A DNA stretch of 64,000 nt, from contig CAJNDS010001480.1 in the NCBI GenBank assembly GCA_905221605.1, positions 62,001 through 126,000 of the forward strand, given 5' to 3'. Shown here in pieces: positions 53,661 through 63,836 of this stretch. The notes under the pieces were generated by a model, which ran no database searches, was not told the origin of the DNA, and saw nothing but the letters and a program-made list of their open reading frames with translations. A program made the translations under genes and the position numbers. Numbering within the stretch: position 1 is the stretch's first letter; every line of letters starts with the position of its first letter. This DNA comes from Symbiodinium natans (taxonomy: Eukaryota > Sar > Dinophyceae > Suessiales > Symbiodiniaceae).

Positions 53661-54326
53661 TTTAGGGTTTAGGGTTTAGGGTTTAAACCCCACTGGCCCT
53701 AAACCCTAAGCCTTTGGCTCACGTACCTCAAGGTTTCTGAGCTCGTACACGTTTCAGTTTCTACGGGGCCCTGGGCTCTTGAGCATTATAGGGTGTAGGA
53801 TCTAGGGTCGAGGGTTTGGGGTTTAGGGTTTAGGGTTTAGGGTTTAGGGTGTAGGAGTGCCTTTCTACTCCCATGACGTCTGGGTTCTGATGGCAGCACA
53901 AGGAACCCCCCCCCTCCAAAAACAAAAAACATGTAGGACTAGTTTGCGTATTCTCCCCCCCAATGAGCCCTAAACCCTAAACCCTAAACCCTCAACCCTA
54001 AACCCTAAACCCTAAACCCTAAACCCTAAACCCGCATGGGAGTTTCTCGAAGTTATGGTTCCTTCCAGGGAGTCCTCAAGATTCAGGGTTTAGGGTTTAG
54101 GGTTTAGGGTTTCGGAGTCCTGAAGATTCAGGTGAGCTGGCGTTCAGCGTTCAGGGCTTACAGTAGGGCTTATCGGCCCTAAACCCTATGAGCCCTCAAG
54201 CGTTCTGGCTTCCCAAAGCCTACCTCGTCGCAAACTTCCCACAAAGCCCGAAACCCTAAATCCTAAACCCTGGGCCCTTCTGAAACCCTAACTCCTAAAC
54301 CCTATACCCTAAACCCTAAGCCCTAA

Positions 54327-54398
54327 AGTTTGCACGTCGGAAGTGCAACTCCTGCAACAAGCAGGGCGGGAATGCCCTGATCTCTTGGAGCTTTTTTG
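54327..54398 (+). CDS. Exon-like island with CxxC
   Basis: Reads KFARRKCNSCNKQGGNALIS. CNSC could be half of a zinc site; the partner is not seen. Confidence 0.35.
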
Positions 54399-54585
54399 GA
54401 CCTCTAACCCCAAAACCCTCAGCCCTACCATGTGCTCAAGAACACCCCCCCCCACCCCCCCTAAACCCCTAAACTAACCCCCTAAACCCTCCCTAATTGG
54501 GTGTGTCTTACTACTACGTGCTTAAGAAGCCCCCAAAGAAGCAACCGTATAACCCCTACACCCCTAAACTACTGAACCCTAAACC

Positions 54586-54711
54586 CTAGACCCTGAATCC
54601 TAAACCCGGGTGGTTCTTATATGCAAAGAGTCGAACCCTAATTCGAACCCTAGACCCTGAATCCTAAACCCTAATTGGGTGGTTCTTATACGCAAAGAGT
54701 CGAACCCTAAA
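54586..54711. repeat. Tandem duplication of about 60 bases
   Basis: AGACCCTGAATCCTAAACCC and GGGTGGTTCTTATAYGCAAA followed by GAGTCGAACCC occur twice in a row. Confidence 0.8.
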
Positions 54712-54766
54712 CCCTAAGCCCTATAAGTCCTGAAGATGGTCTTGGGGGGTGGTTAGTCTACTGGGC

Positions 54767-54879
54767 TTTGGAGTACACTATACTTTAATACTTTTTTGGT
54801 TTTGGGTTCCCATTGTAACTACTTGTACCTAAAAGTATATATTTTTCTGGGTCTACTCCAGAGGTAGGTATAGGGGTCG
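54767..54879. repeat. Family 8 dispersed repeat, second copy
   Basis: GGAGTACACTATACTTTAAT, TTTTGGGTTCCCAT and GGGTCTACTCCAGAG match the 15.0 kb copy. Confidence 0.68.
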
Positions 54880-54923
54880 AAGAATTGCGAGTAGTATTCC
54901 CTCGTAGTCCCTATAGAACTATG

Positions 54924-55032
54924 CTATAATTCCTTGCCCCAAACCGTATTCTTTATGTTAAGGCCCTAACTAGGCATCTATAATTCCTTCCCCCAAGCCG
55001 TATTCTTTGTGTTAAGGCCCTAACTAGGCATC
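54924..55032. repeat. Tandem duplication, 54-base period
   Basis: CTATAATTCCTTSCCCCAA and GTTAAGGCCCTAACTAGG repeat at an offset of 54 bases with three or four differences. Confidence 0.88.
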
Positions 55033-55190
55033 AGGGTGCAAGGGGGATGTGCTTTCAGGGTCCTGGGTCCTCTTCACCCACAGCCCCCCATCCCTGCTGG
55101 GCGTAGGATTTAGCACTAAGGGTCTGAGGGTGGTTAAGCTACCCAAAGGGTTTAAGCACCTCTTTCTCCCGGACCCTTCCCCTCAGGCTC

Positions 55191-55288
55191 CATGTACCCT
55201 CATAGTAGATACTTCGGCCTTAAGGTACCCTTATAGGAACCCCTTTAAGGCCTAAGTATCTGCTATATGGGTGCATGGAGCCTCAGGA
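55191..55288. repeat. Long foldback inverted repeat
   Basis: Arms of about 45 bases (GGCTCCATGTACCCT, AGATACTTCGGCCTTAA against TTAAGGCCTAAGTATCTG, GGGTGCATGGAGCC) face each other. Single copy in the window. Confidence 0.7.
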
Positions 55289-55895
55289 TTCAAAGCCCCG
55301 TTCCCAACCTCAACCCTCAGCAACGCATGGTTCCCGAAATTCCCGCCTCATGTGGGGCGCTGGACGTGACGTGCCGTCCCTCATCCCACAGTCGGCGGAG
55401 CCCTCGCTTTGAACGGAATACGTACAAAAGTCCAGGTTGGCGTCTGCGCCGGCAATGAGCCCTTTAAAATTGGGGTGTCATATACCCTCTTAGAAATGAT
55501 AATGCCCATTAAAGTGTATGGACCATAAACCCTTTTAATTAGGGTTCATGTCGTCCCCATGGCACCCGCCCATTCCCTGTCCCAAAATAAGGCCCAGATG
55601 CGTTGCTGTGAAGGGAACGTGGGCTGATTTTGTTGGGGTAGGAGGGTAGCTTGGTGCACCCTGAACCCCAAAACTTAAACTCTAAACCCTAAACCCTAAG
55701 CCAGGCACAAAATCCCTGAGCCAAACCCTTCGCTTGAGGGTTTTGAGTTTTGCCCTAAGCCTAAACCCTTAACCCCTTCAGCAGGAAAGGAACTCCAGTG
55801 CAGCCTGTGGGTACAGTTGGGCCTCTCGGTCTTCGTTTTCTTGGCACAAGCACCTAATTTTCCCACCCCTCCCCTTTAGGGATTAGGACTTACTG

Positions 55896-56015
55896 ACTAG
55901 GATGCCCAGTAGTGCCCGTTTGGGGGGGGAGGGGGCGGGGGGGTTAGGTTCCCCTATAAATACCCTTTAAGCAAAAAGGGCCACCCTTTTTAATCCTAGG
56001 TTGCTGGGCAACCTT
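55896..56015. mobile_element. Family 11 TIR element
   Basis: ACTAGGATGCCCAGTAGTGC ... AATCCTAGGTTGCTGGGCAA with a G-rich run inside. Diverged relatives at 3267-3362 and 4612-4690. Confidence 0.72.
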
Positions 56016-56114
56016 GTTTAGGGTATGGGCCTAGGGATCAGGTTTAGGTTGGTTGGACGAAGAATACGCCATGGGGCTGCCAGCTCTGTGATTTAGGGGT
56101 TTAGGCTTTAGCAG

Positions 56115-56158
56115 GCGTACATCATGTCGATGCCGATGGCCACTACCCTGACAGCCAG
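56115..56158 (+). CDS. Short exon-like island
   Basis: TTTAGCAG, then AYIMSMPMATTLTA, then GTTGCG. Both borders are present. Confidence 0.35.
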
Positions 56159-56197
56159 GTTGCGGAGCTATTTTCGTGACCCTAACTAACGCCATGT

Positions 56198-56327
56198 CTA
56201 CTCTACTCTACATTACGTTTTGCTTCAGAACCCTCAAGAAATAGAACATATTCTTCCTTAAAAAAGGGTAGGGATCATGTTTACTTTCATTTTGTGGGGG
56301 GGGGCTCTTAAGCAATTCGTAGTACAG
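56198..56327. mobile_element. Family 7 TIR element, diverged
   Basis: TACTCTACATTACG and TTTTGCTTCAGAACCC at left; GGGGCTCTTAAGCAATTCGT at right. Confidence 0.6.
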
Positions 56328-56413
56328 CAGGCTCCAGTCTGGCACCGTTACCTGCTTTCGGCTCATGGACTTCTCTTCAGCAAGGGCCCTAAGCCCACAA
56401 CATACACCCCCCA

Positions 56414-56525
56414 AGCCCTAAACCCTAAACCCTAAACCCTAAACCCTAAACCCTAAACCCTAAACCCTAAACCCTAAACCCTAAACCCTAAACCCTAAAC
56501 CCTAAACCCTAAACCCTAAACCCTA
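56414..56525. repeat. Long CCCTAAA array
   Basis: About 15 perfect units. Confidence 0.95.
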
Positions 56526-56793
56526 CTCCGAGATCCGAATCTTCGGCAGCTGCTCAGGAACTCCATAAGGCTGGGACACAGCAAAATAGCATGGCTTCTG
56601 CAATTAGGCTTTAGGGCTTTATGCCCTAAACCCTAAACGCTTAATCTAGGCTGCCCGGGCGTGCCCTTATCATAAGCCTAAACCCTAAACCCTAAACCCT
56701 AAACCCTAAACCCTAAACCCTAGACCCTAGACCCTAAACCCTAAACCCTAAACCCTAAACCCTAAACCCTAAACCCTAAACCCAACACCGAAC

Positions 56794-56866
56794 ATGCCGA
56801 AAGAAGTGTCCGGCGTCATGATCGCCGGCGACGCCTCCATCATCACCTACGCGAGGCGCGCGCAGG
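56794..56866 (+). CDS. Possible initiator exon
   Basis: An ATG directly after a CCCTAAA array opens MPKEVSGVMIAGDASIITYA then RRAQ, ending at GTTCAGGG of the next repeat array. Confidence 0.45.
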
Positions 56867-57300
56867 GTTCAGGGTTTAGGGTTTAGGGTTTAGGGGTTTA
56901 GGGTTTGGGGTTTAGGGTTTAGGGTTTCGGGTTTAGGGTTTAGGGTTTTCGGTGAGGCCAATTCCAAACCTGACAGGTCAGCCCTGTCCGAAACCTTGGA
57001 CCTTAATTCCGGGGCCGTAAGCCCGAGACCCTATAGATCTTCAATCCTGGCACGCAAGCCCGAGACCCTTATTCAACCGTGGATCCCAAAGCCCTAAAAG
57101 AGCAAATCCTAAGCCCTGAGCCCGAAACCCTAAACCCTACACCACAAACCCGAAACCCTAAACCCGACACCCCAAACCCGAAACCCTAAACCCTAAATCC
57201 TACACCCTAAACCCTAAACCCTAAACCGCTAAACCAGAAACCCTCAACCCTAAACCCCAGACCCAAAACCACGCGCTCAATCTGCCATCCCTCCCCCGAG

Positions 57301-57337
57301 GCATGTGGGAAGTTCACGCGAGGCCAGAACACACCAG
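57301..57337 (+). CDS. Short exon-like island
   Basis: CCCCGAG, then MWEVHARPEHT, then GTACGA. Good borders, 37 bases. Confidence 0.4.
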
Positions 57338-58040
57338 GTACGAGAACCCAGACTGAGTGATTTAGGGATTAGGGAGTTGGGGTTCAAAAGTGTAGAGATC
57401 CGGAGTTCCGGATTTAGGTTTCGGCTTGGGTATTTTGGGATTTGCGGTTCTGGGTTTAGGGCTCAGGGTTCAGGGTTAAGGCTGTTAAGGGCTTGGGGCT
57501 TACAGGGGTTCTCCAACCCTGCGCTGTAGGTTGTAGGGCGTAGACCAATGCTAACCCCCAAATTCTCCCGAAAGCTCCAGAACCCTAGAGGTTTAGGGTT
57601 TAGGGTTTAGGGTTTAGGGTTTAGGGTTTAGGGTTTATAGGGTTTAGGGAACCTTGTGACCCTCGACCGTCGAAGCTAAGAATCCAAGAGTTCCAGAGCC
57701 CTAAACCCTGAAACTCCTCACAGCTGTCAAAGGACCCCAGGGTTTAGGGCTTAGGGTTTAGGGTTTAGGGCTTAGGGTTTCGGGCTTAGGGCTCAGACCC
57801 CCAAACCCTAAACCCCGAACCCCGCAAATCCTAAAGCCCTTAAGATTTCGTCCCTAAAGCCCAAAACTATTCCGAAACCCTAAGCCCTAAACCCTATAAG
57901 CGCCATAAACGCCATAACCCTGAAGCCCTAAACCCTATTCCTAAATCCTAAGCCCTAAACCCTAAACCCTATTCCTAAACCCTAAGCCCTCTAAGCCCTC
58001 AAGCCCGAAACAGGGGTCCTATAAGCCCTCAAGGAACGAA
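57338..58040. other. Region of telomeric blocks and unassigned islands
   Basis: Mixed TTTAGGG and CCCTAAR blocks with islands of 30-80 bases. I see no convincing exon here apart from those listed at its edges. Confidence 0.5.
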
Positions 58041-58059
58041 ACAGGGTCTAGGTGGCCAG

Positions 58060-58102
58060 GTCTCCATGGTGGAGCTTGACGACAAGAACGTGTTCTGCTC
58101 CG
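58060..58102 (+). CDS. Short exon-like island
   Basis: GGCCAG, then VSMVELDDKNVFCS, then GTAGCA. Confidence 0.4.
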
Positions 58103-58170
58103 GTAGCAAGGCATCCTCCCCACCCGGGCTTAGGGTTTAGGATTTAGGGTTTAGGGTTTAGGGTTTAGGG

Positions 58171-58280
58171 TTCTTTCTCTTTCTCTCTCCCTCTTTCTCT
58201 TGCTCCTTCTCTCTCTCTCTCTCCCTCTCTGCCTCTCCCTTTCTGCTTTCTCTTTCTCTTCCTCTCTATCTCTATCTCTG

Positions 58281-58313
<33 letters not shown>

Positions 58314-58318
58314 GTCTG
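58171..58318. repeat. (CT)n-rich microsatellite
   Basis: CT-rich tract with CTAT and CTGT units after a TTTAGGG array; open frames are artefacts. Confidence 0.93.
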
Positions 58319-58643
58319 TCAGGAGCCAGAATTTCGAGAACTGGCCATGTATGCATATCAGGATGTACAATCGGAAGCAATCGGTGTGTGCCTGCGTGTA
58401 AATATACCGCAGCCAATACTCGCCATATGCCTTGAAGCCCCCTTGGGCCTTATCCACAAGCTGCAAGCGTCAACTTTGAATGGCCCTGACCCTACAATCT
58501 CCACCCCAAGGCCCGAAACCACACCTCAAAGCCTAAACCCTAACCCGAAACCCCAAACCCTAAACACACTACACCTCATAAACCCTACACCCGACACCCT
58601 AAAGCCTCAACCCTAAACCCGAAACCCTAAACCCCCAATGCAG

Positions 58644-58711
58644 GACGTGGGCAAGTGGCTGCACACAAAGGTTGACGCCTTCGTGTCGAAGAATCTGCAC
58701 CTTGGCTGGCT
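58644..58711 (+). CDS. Exon with consensus splice sites
   Basis: AATGCAG, then DVGKWLHTKVDAFVSKNLHL and GW, then GTAAGT, the best donor in the window. CCCTAAA upstream, TTTAGGG downstream. Family not recognised. Confidence 0.55.
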
Positions 58712-58990
58712 GTAAGTGTTGGGATTGAGGGGTTTAGGGGTTTAGGGTTTAGGGTTTAGGGTTAGGGGTTTGGGGTTTAGGGTTTAGGGTTTAGGGTTTA
58801 GGGTTTGCGATGTTAGACGTTCAAGGTTTTAGGGTTTACCGTGTAATGTTTGGGGTTTGGTGGTTTAGGGGTTTGCGGTTAAGAGGTTGGGTGTTTTAGG
58901 GTTTTTGGGGTTTAGGGCCTGGATAGGGATTTAAGGAATTAGGGTCTAGGTGTTTAGGGTCTAGGGTTTGGGGGTTTAGAGGTTTCGGGT

Positions 58991-59510
58991 TTAGGTTAGG
59001 GGTTGTGCACAGCCGTTCATTTCGACCAGATGGTCTGGGTAACAGTCTTTGTCGAGACCTTGCACACAGACTGTAGGCTGGCTAAATGCCACATAGTGGG
59101 TGCCACTTGTCACCATGGCGCGAGCATCAGAAACGGAAGTTACACATGCTGGTTTCAGGAAACACATCGACAGTGGACCACAGACGATGGTACTGGCAGG
59201 GAGGCCGTGGGATGCAACACGCGTCCACTTGCACTTCCAATCTCGGCGTACCTCTTGCTTGCTGATCACAGGCTGCAATAGCTGGGGCATGCACCGGGGC
59301 ACTGAGTGCTAGCACACGGCCTGCTTGTGAAAACAGTCGCTCTTGGCCCTGTGTGCCTTACAATCTCTGCCTTGTCGTTTGACGATGATGCCTCACAGCT
59401 CCGGCTCTTTTCACTCCTCCTCTCTCCTTGGACATGGCTGAGACTCTACTTCCGCGTGATGCTCTGTGTACATAAGTGTCACATCAGTTTAGACCGTCAT
59501 AGTTTGGAGT
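58991..59510. other. 520-base unique region, coding status undecided
   Basis: No telomeric units. Open frames exist on both strands: 103 codons on - from 59302, containing KCKWTRVASHGLPASTIVCG, and 92 on + from 59003. Neither has splice context or recognisable domains. It could be an old transposon fragment. Confidence 0.4.
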
Positions 59511-60030
59511 TTAGGGTTTTAGGGTTGAGGGTTTGGGGTTTTCGGCTGTATGGGTTTGGGGGGTTCAGACCTAGGCGTTTGGGGTTTTAGAGTTTAAGGT
59601 TTTCGGGTTTTGGGTGTTGTGGTTTGGGGGTTTTGAGGTTTAGCGTTTGGGGTTTAGATTTTGGGGTTTTGGGGGTTTGGGGTTTAGGGGCCCAGGCGCC
59701 AAGGGTTTCGGGGTTAGGGTTGAGGGTTGATGGAGGAGAACCCTCAACCCTAAAGACCCTCAACTTCAACCCTATACGACCCTAAGCGCAAGTTCCCCGA
59801 ACGCCTAAAACCCTAAAACCCTAACACCCGAGCATGGTAAGCGCCCAAGAGCAGATGTTCACTCGAGTGATGCAGGTCCCCTTCCCAGGTGCAGACAGCA
59901 GAGGCACCAGCTTTGCCTACTGGAAAGTTCAAGTTTAGGGTTTAGGGTTTAGGGTTTAGGGTTTAGGGTTTAGGGTTTAGGGTTTAGGGTGTAGGGTTTA
60001 GGGTTTAGGGTTTAGGGTTTAGGGTTTAGG

Positions 60031-60177
60031 CAGCGCCAAAACCAATCTGCAACCGTGGTGTTGCAGCCGCCGCTGCAAACGCAGCGCCAGGTGCAAGCGA
60101 AACTTGCTACCCAGCTTCAAGCACGGAAGGAGCAGCAGGAGCAAGTGTTCGACAAGATGTTCGACTCGGTGCATGAC
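60031..60177 (+). CDS. Exon of a Gln-rich coiled-coil protein
   Basis: The TTTAGGG array ends TTTAGG and 49 codons follow: QRQNQSATVVLQPPLQTQRQ, then VQAKLATQLQARKEQQEQVF to VHD, where a CCCTAAA array begins. Heptad-like Q/K/L content suggests a coiled coil. The flanking repeat order (TTTAGGG before, CCCTAAA after) is the reverse of the usual one. Confidence 0.55.
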
Positions 60178-60327
60178 CTAAACCCTAAACCCTAAACCCT
60201 AAACCCTAAACCCTAAACCCTAAACTCTAAACCCTAAACCCTAAACCCTAAACCCTAAACCCTAAACCCTAAAACCCTACACCCTAAACCCTAAACCCTA
60301 AACCCTAAAAAGGCCTTAGCTGGCCAG

Positions 60328-60384
60328 GAAGGGGAGCGCGAGCTTGCTCTGAAGCTACAGGAGACCCGGGACCGCCTGGAGATG
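60328..60384 (+). CDS. Next coiled-coil exon
   Basis: From TGGCCAG in phase 0 with the previous exon: EGERELALKLQETRDRLEM, clearly helical and coiled-coil-like. An introner-like element follows immediately. Confidence 0.55.
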
Positions 60385-60555
60385 CTTACCTAGCCAACAG
60401 CTGAACTTTAAACTTGTTGGGTTTAGGGTTTAGGGTTTAGGGTTTAGGGTTTAGGGTTTAGGGTTTAGCTGAGCTTTAAACTTGTTGGGTTTCCTTATTT
60501 CGTAGGCATAATCAAGTTTAACCTTTTTTTCTCCTGGTTATTGGAGAAGTAAAGA
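60385..60555 (+). mobile_element. Introner-like element, copy 3, split by six TTTAGGG units
   Basis: CTTACCTAGCCAACAGCTGA ... GGTTATTGGAGAAGTAAA. A 42-base insert of exactly six units (60425-60466) sits between 26-base copies of element sequence (60399-60424, 60467-60492; one mismatch). GATG flanks both ends of the element. Confidence 0.82.
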
Positions 60556-60559
60556 TGAG

Positions 60560-61240
60560 GGGTTTAGGGGTTTGGGTTTTTAGGGTTTTAGGGTTTTAGG
60601 GTTTTTGGGTTTTTGGGTTTTTTAGGGTTTTAGGGTTTTAGGGTTTTAGGGTTTTAGGGTTTAGGGTTTTAGGGTTTTAGGGTTTTAGGGTTTTTTGGTT
60701 TTAGGGTTTGTGGTTTAGGGTTTTAGGGTTTTAGGGGTATGGGGTTTTAGGATTTTAGGGGTTTAGGAGTTTAGGGGTTTGGGGTTTTAGGGGTTTAGGG
60801 GTTTGGGGTTTGAGGGTTTTAGGGCTTTAGGGTTTTAGGGTTTTAGGGTTTTAGGGTTTTAGGGTTTTAAGGTTTCAGGGGTTTAGGGTGTTAGGCTTGT
60901 AGGCTTTTTAGGGCTTTAGGGTTTTAGGGTTTGAGGGTTTAGGGGTTTGGGGTTTGGGGTTTTAGGGTTTCAGGGTTTTAGGGTTTTAGGGTTTGAGGGT
61001 TTAGGGGTTTGGGGTTTTAGGGTTTCAGGGTTTTAGGGTTTTTGGGGGTTTTAGGGTTTGAGGGTTTAGGGGTTTGGGGTTTGGGGTTTGGGGTTTGGGG
61101 AAATCAAGGTTGTAGGGTTTCGGGATTTGGGGGTCTAGGGGTTTAGGGGTTTAGGGTTTAGCGTGTAGATTTTTGGGTTTTGGGGGTTTGGAGTTTAGGG
61201 GTTTAGGGGGTAAGGGGTTTAGGGGTAGGGTTGAGTGTTG
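60560..61240. repeat. 8-bp telomere-like array (TTTTAGGG)n
   Basis: Mostly GGGTTTTA units with GGGTTTGA and GGGGTTT variants, following the third introner copy. Followed by a mixed C-strand block to 61502. Confidence 0.88.
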
Positions 61241-61502
61241 ATGGAGGAAAACCCGTAACCCTAAAGACCCTCAACTTCAACCCGAACGACCCGAAACGCC
61301 TAAATTACCTAAAGCCCTACAACCTTAACGCCCGAAATCCAGTCCTAAACCCCTAAACCCCTACATCCCTAAAACCCTATTTGCCCTAAAACCCTATAAG
61401 CCCTAACACCTTAAAACCCTATAAGCCCCAATACCCCCAAACCCTAAACCCTAAAACCCTAAAACCCTAAACCCTAAACCCTAAACCCTAAACCCTAAAC
61501 CC

Positions 61503-62369
61503 TCGGAGTCCCAGGCTTGAGCCTCCAGAGGACACCGTCGGCTTTCAGCCGGTGGGCTGGTTCAGCATCGGGAGATGGGGGGCTTTGAGGGCTTGTTGAG
61601 GGTTTAGGGTTTAGGGTTTAGGGTTTAGGGTTTAGGGTTGAGGGTTGAGGGTTTGAGGGTTTGAGGGTTTGAGGGTTTAGGGTTTGAGGGTTTGTTGAGG
61701 GTTTTTTGTTGAGGGTTTTGAAGGGTCTTTTTTTGGAGGGTTTAAGGGAGCTTAAGGGTTTTGAGAGAGTTTTGAGGGTTTTGAGGGTTTAGGGCTGAGG
61801 GTTTAAGAGGCGGCTTTAAGGTTTTAGGGTTTTGAAGGTTTAGGGCCTGGGGTCTAAGGGGTTTTGGAGGCTTAAGGGGGTTTAGGAGGGTTTAAGGGGG
61901 CAGAAAAGAGCTTCACTGTTTTCGGTTTGTGAGCTTTGGTGTAGGGAAAAGGGTTTCGGGCACGTAAGAGCGATGGCCACGGCGCACCTCTTGTATTCTG
62001 AAGTGGAGGTCTGGTCACTAAATATCCTAAACCCCAACCCCCACACCCTACATATCCTAAGCCCCAAGTATCCTAAACCCTAAACCCCTAAGCCTTATTG
62101 TTTGTCTTGAGGCAGTTTAGGTTTAGGAGTTCGGGCTTGTGTTCTTTGGTGTTTACGGGTTTGTGGGTTTAGGGGTTTGGGGGTTTAGGGTTTTGTGGTT
62201 TTTTTTCTAAAGTTTTAGGGTTTTCCGGTTTAGGGCATATGGCACTCCAGAAAGCAAAAAGCTGTCTTTTTGTAACTGAAGCACAACAGTGGGTCCATGG
62301 TTTAGGGTCTTTTACCTTTGGCACAACAGTGGTCTGTGGTTTTCGCTGTAGTACTTTGAACCGTATAAT
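61503..62369. other. GAGGGTTT-type repeat and unassigned sequence
   Basis: 61595-61900 is dominated by GTTTGAGGG and TTTAGGG units; the rest has scattered repeats and short islands with no clear splice borders. 62230-62360 holds a short duplicated phrase, GCACAACAGTGG. Confidence 0.5.
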
Positions 62370-63080
62370 CACCTAATACTAGAATGCCAAAATGATACAG
62401 TACTACAATACTATAAATTCTGTAACACTATACTACTATAGTACGACAATGCTAAAATGTGACATTACGATCAATACTGCATAACCACAACACTATAATG
62501 CCATGATACTACAGTATTGCAGTTCCAGAGCACTAAACTACTGTACTACAATAGTACTAGAATTCCGTAATACCATCGTACTGTGAGACTATAATATGAC
62601 CAGAGCTCTCTGTTACCATAATACTATTACTATAATGCTACAATACTACATTACTATATTACTATAATATGATAGTACTATATTGCTAGAACACAATAAG
62701 ACGATGATACGATAATACTATAGTACTACAATCCCACATTACTGTAATACTATACTTCTAGAATACTAGAATCATATAATGCTATAATACTACCATAATA
62801 CTGTAATGCTGTAATAGCATAATACTATACTACTATACTACTATACGACTATACCAATATAAAACTATAATACTCTGTTACTACTATCCTACTGCGCAAC
62901 TATAAAACTACAATACTGTACTGCTAGAATCCTCTAATACTAGAACATCATGACTATGATGCGATACTACTATAAAACATTATAAAACTATGAAACTTTA
63001 AAACTACAATACAACAATGTTACTGAAATTCTATAATCCGAAACACTACAATAGAAATCCTATGATACGATTATTATGCA
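62370..63080. repeat. AT-rich degenerate satellite of TACTATAA-type units
   Basis: About 700 bases of ACTATAATACTACAATACTA-like sequence with a 9-11 base period and no telomeric units. It is the most AT-rich block in the window. It ends near the exon-like island at 63120. Confidence 0.85.
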
Positions 63081-63119
63081 ACCAAAAAGGCAGCTTAGGG
63101 AAGCGGTCTTGCACCACAG

Positions 63120-63187
63120 GTGGAGAAGCCGACGAAAGGCAAAGGAAAGCGGCCAGCAGCCAAGCTCACCCTACTATTCTGGAAGAG
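63120..63187 (+). CDS. Lys-rich exon-like island
   Basis: CACCACAG, then VEKPTKGKGKRPAAKLTLLF and WK, then GTTTTAGGG where the telomeric array starts. The basic KGKGKRP stretch may be a nuclear signal. Confidence 0.45.
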
Positions 63188-63289
63188 GTTTTAGGGTTTA
63201 GGGTTTAGGGTTTAGGGTTTAGGGCTTCGGGCTTAGGGTTTAGGGTTTAGGGTTTAGGGTTTGCCGAAAACCCTCTTGTAAGTCACAAA

Positions 63290-63394
63290 TGGGGGTTTAC
63301 GAAAATTGGGGTCCCCATAAATAGATCCCCAAATAGTAGGATTCCCTCATAATCAGAACTCCAACCAGGTACCCCTAATTCAGGAAACCCCCCA
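63290..63394. mobile_element. Family 5 TIR element
   Basis: TGGGGGTTTACGAAAATTGG ... CCCCTAATTCAGGAAACCCC; internal TAGGATTCCCTC is shared with the 32.5 kb copy. Confidence 0.75.
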
Positions 63395-63480
63395 ATTTTT
63401 CCCTAAGCCCTATACCCAATAAACCCTAGTCCACTGAAGGTCTTCTAACAAGGTGACCCTGTACTTTGGGAGAGCTTCAG

Positions 63481-63552
63481 GTCTACAAGAACCCGAACTC
63501 CAGCTTTGTTGAGAATTTCGCTTTGTTGCTGGCCTCAGCCCGTTTTGAAAAG
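63481..63552 (+). CDS. Exon with clean borders
   Basis: GCTTCAG, then 24 codons VYKNPNSSFVENFALLLASA and RFEK, then GTGCCC. The frame stays open further to about 63711. Confidence 0.5.
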
Positions 63553-63689
63553 GTGCCCCTGCCATTGATAGAAAAGGACTTGCAGGAACCTTACCTATGC
63601 ATGATTGAACTGAAACGCACAAGCACACAAAACCCTCAACTAAACCTTAACAGAAAGCACTGTTGTGAGGCGGAGTTGTTGGTAGAAAG

Positions 63690-63836
63690 GACCCTAAACC
63701 CTAAACCCTAAACCCTAAACCCTAAACCCTAAACCCTAAACCCCAAACCCTAAACCCTAAACCCTAAACCCTAAACCCTAAACCCTAAACCCTAAACCCT
63801 AAACCCTAAACCCTAAACCCTAAACCCTAAACCCTA
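63690..63836. repeat. Longest CCCTAAA array
   Basis: About 20 units with a single CCCCAAA variant near the right edge of the window. Confidence 0.95.

Noticed and set aside
59127-59315. Minus-strand frame with many Cys
   Set aside because: Overlaps other open frames in the same unique region; no basis to choose, so only the region is reported.
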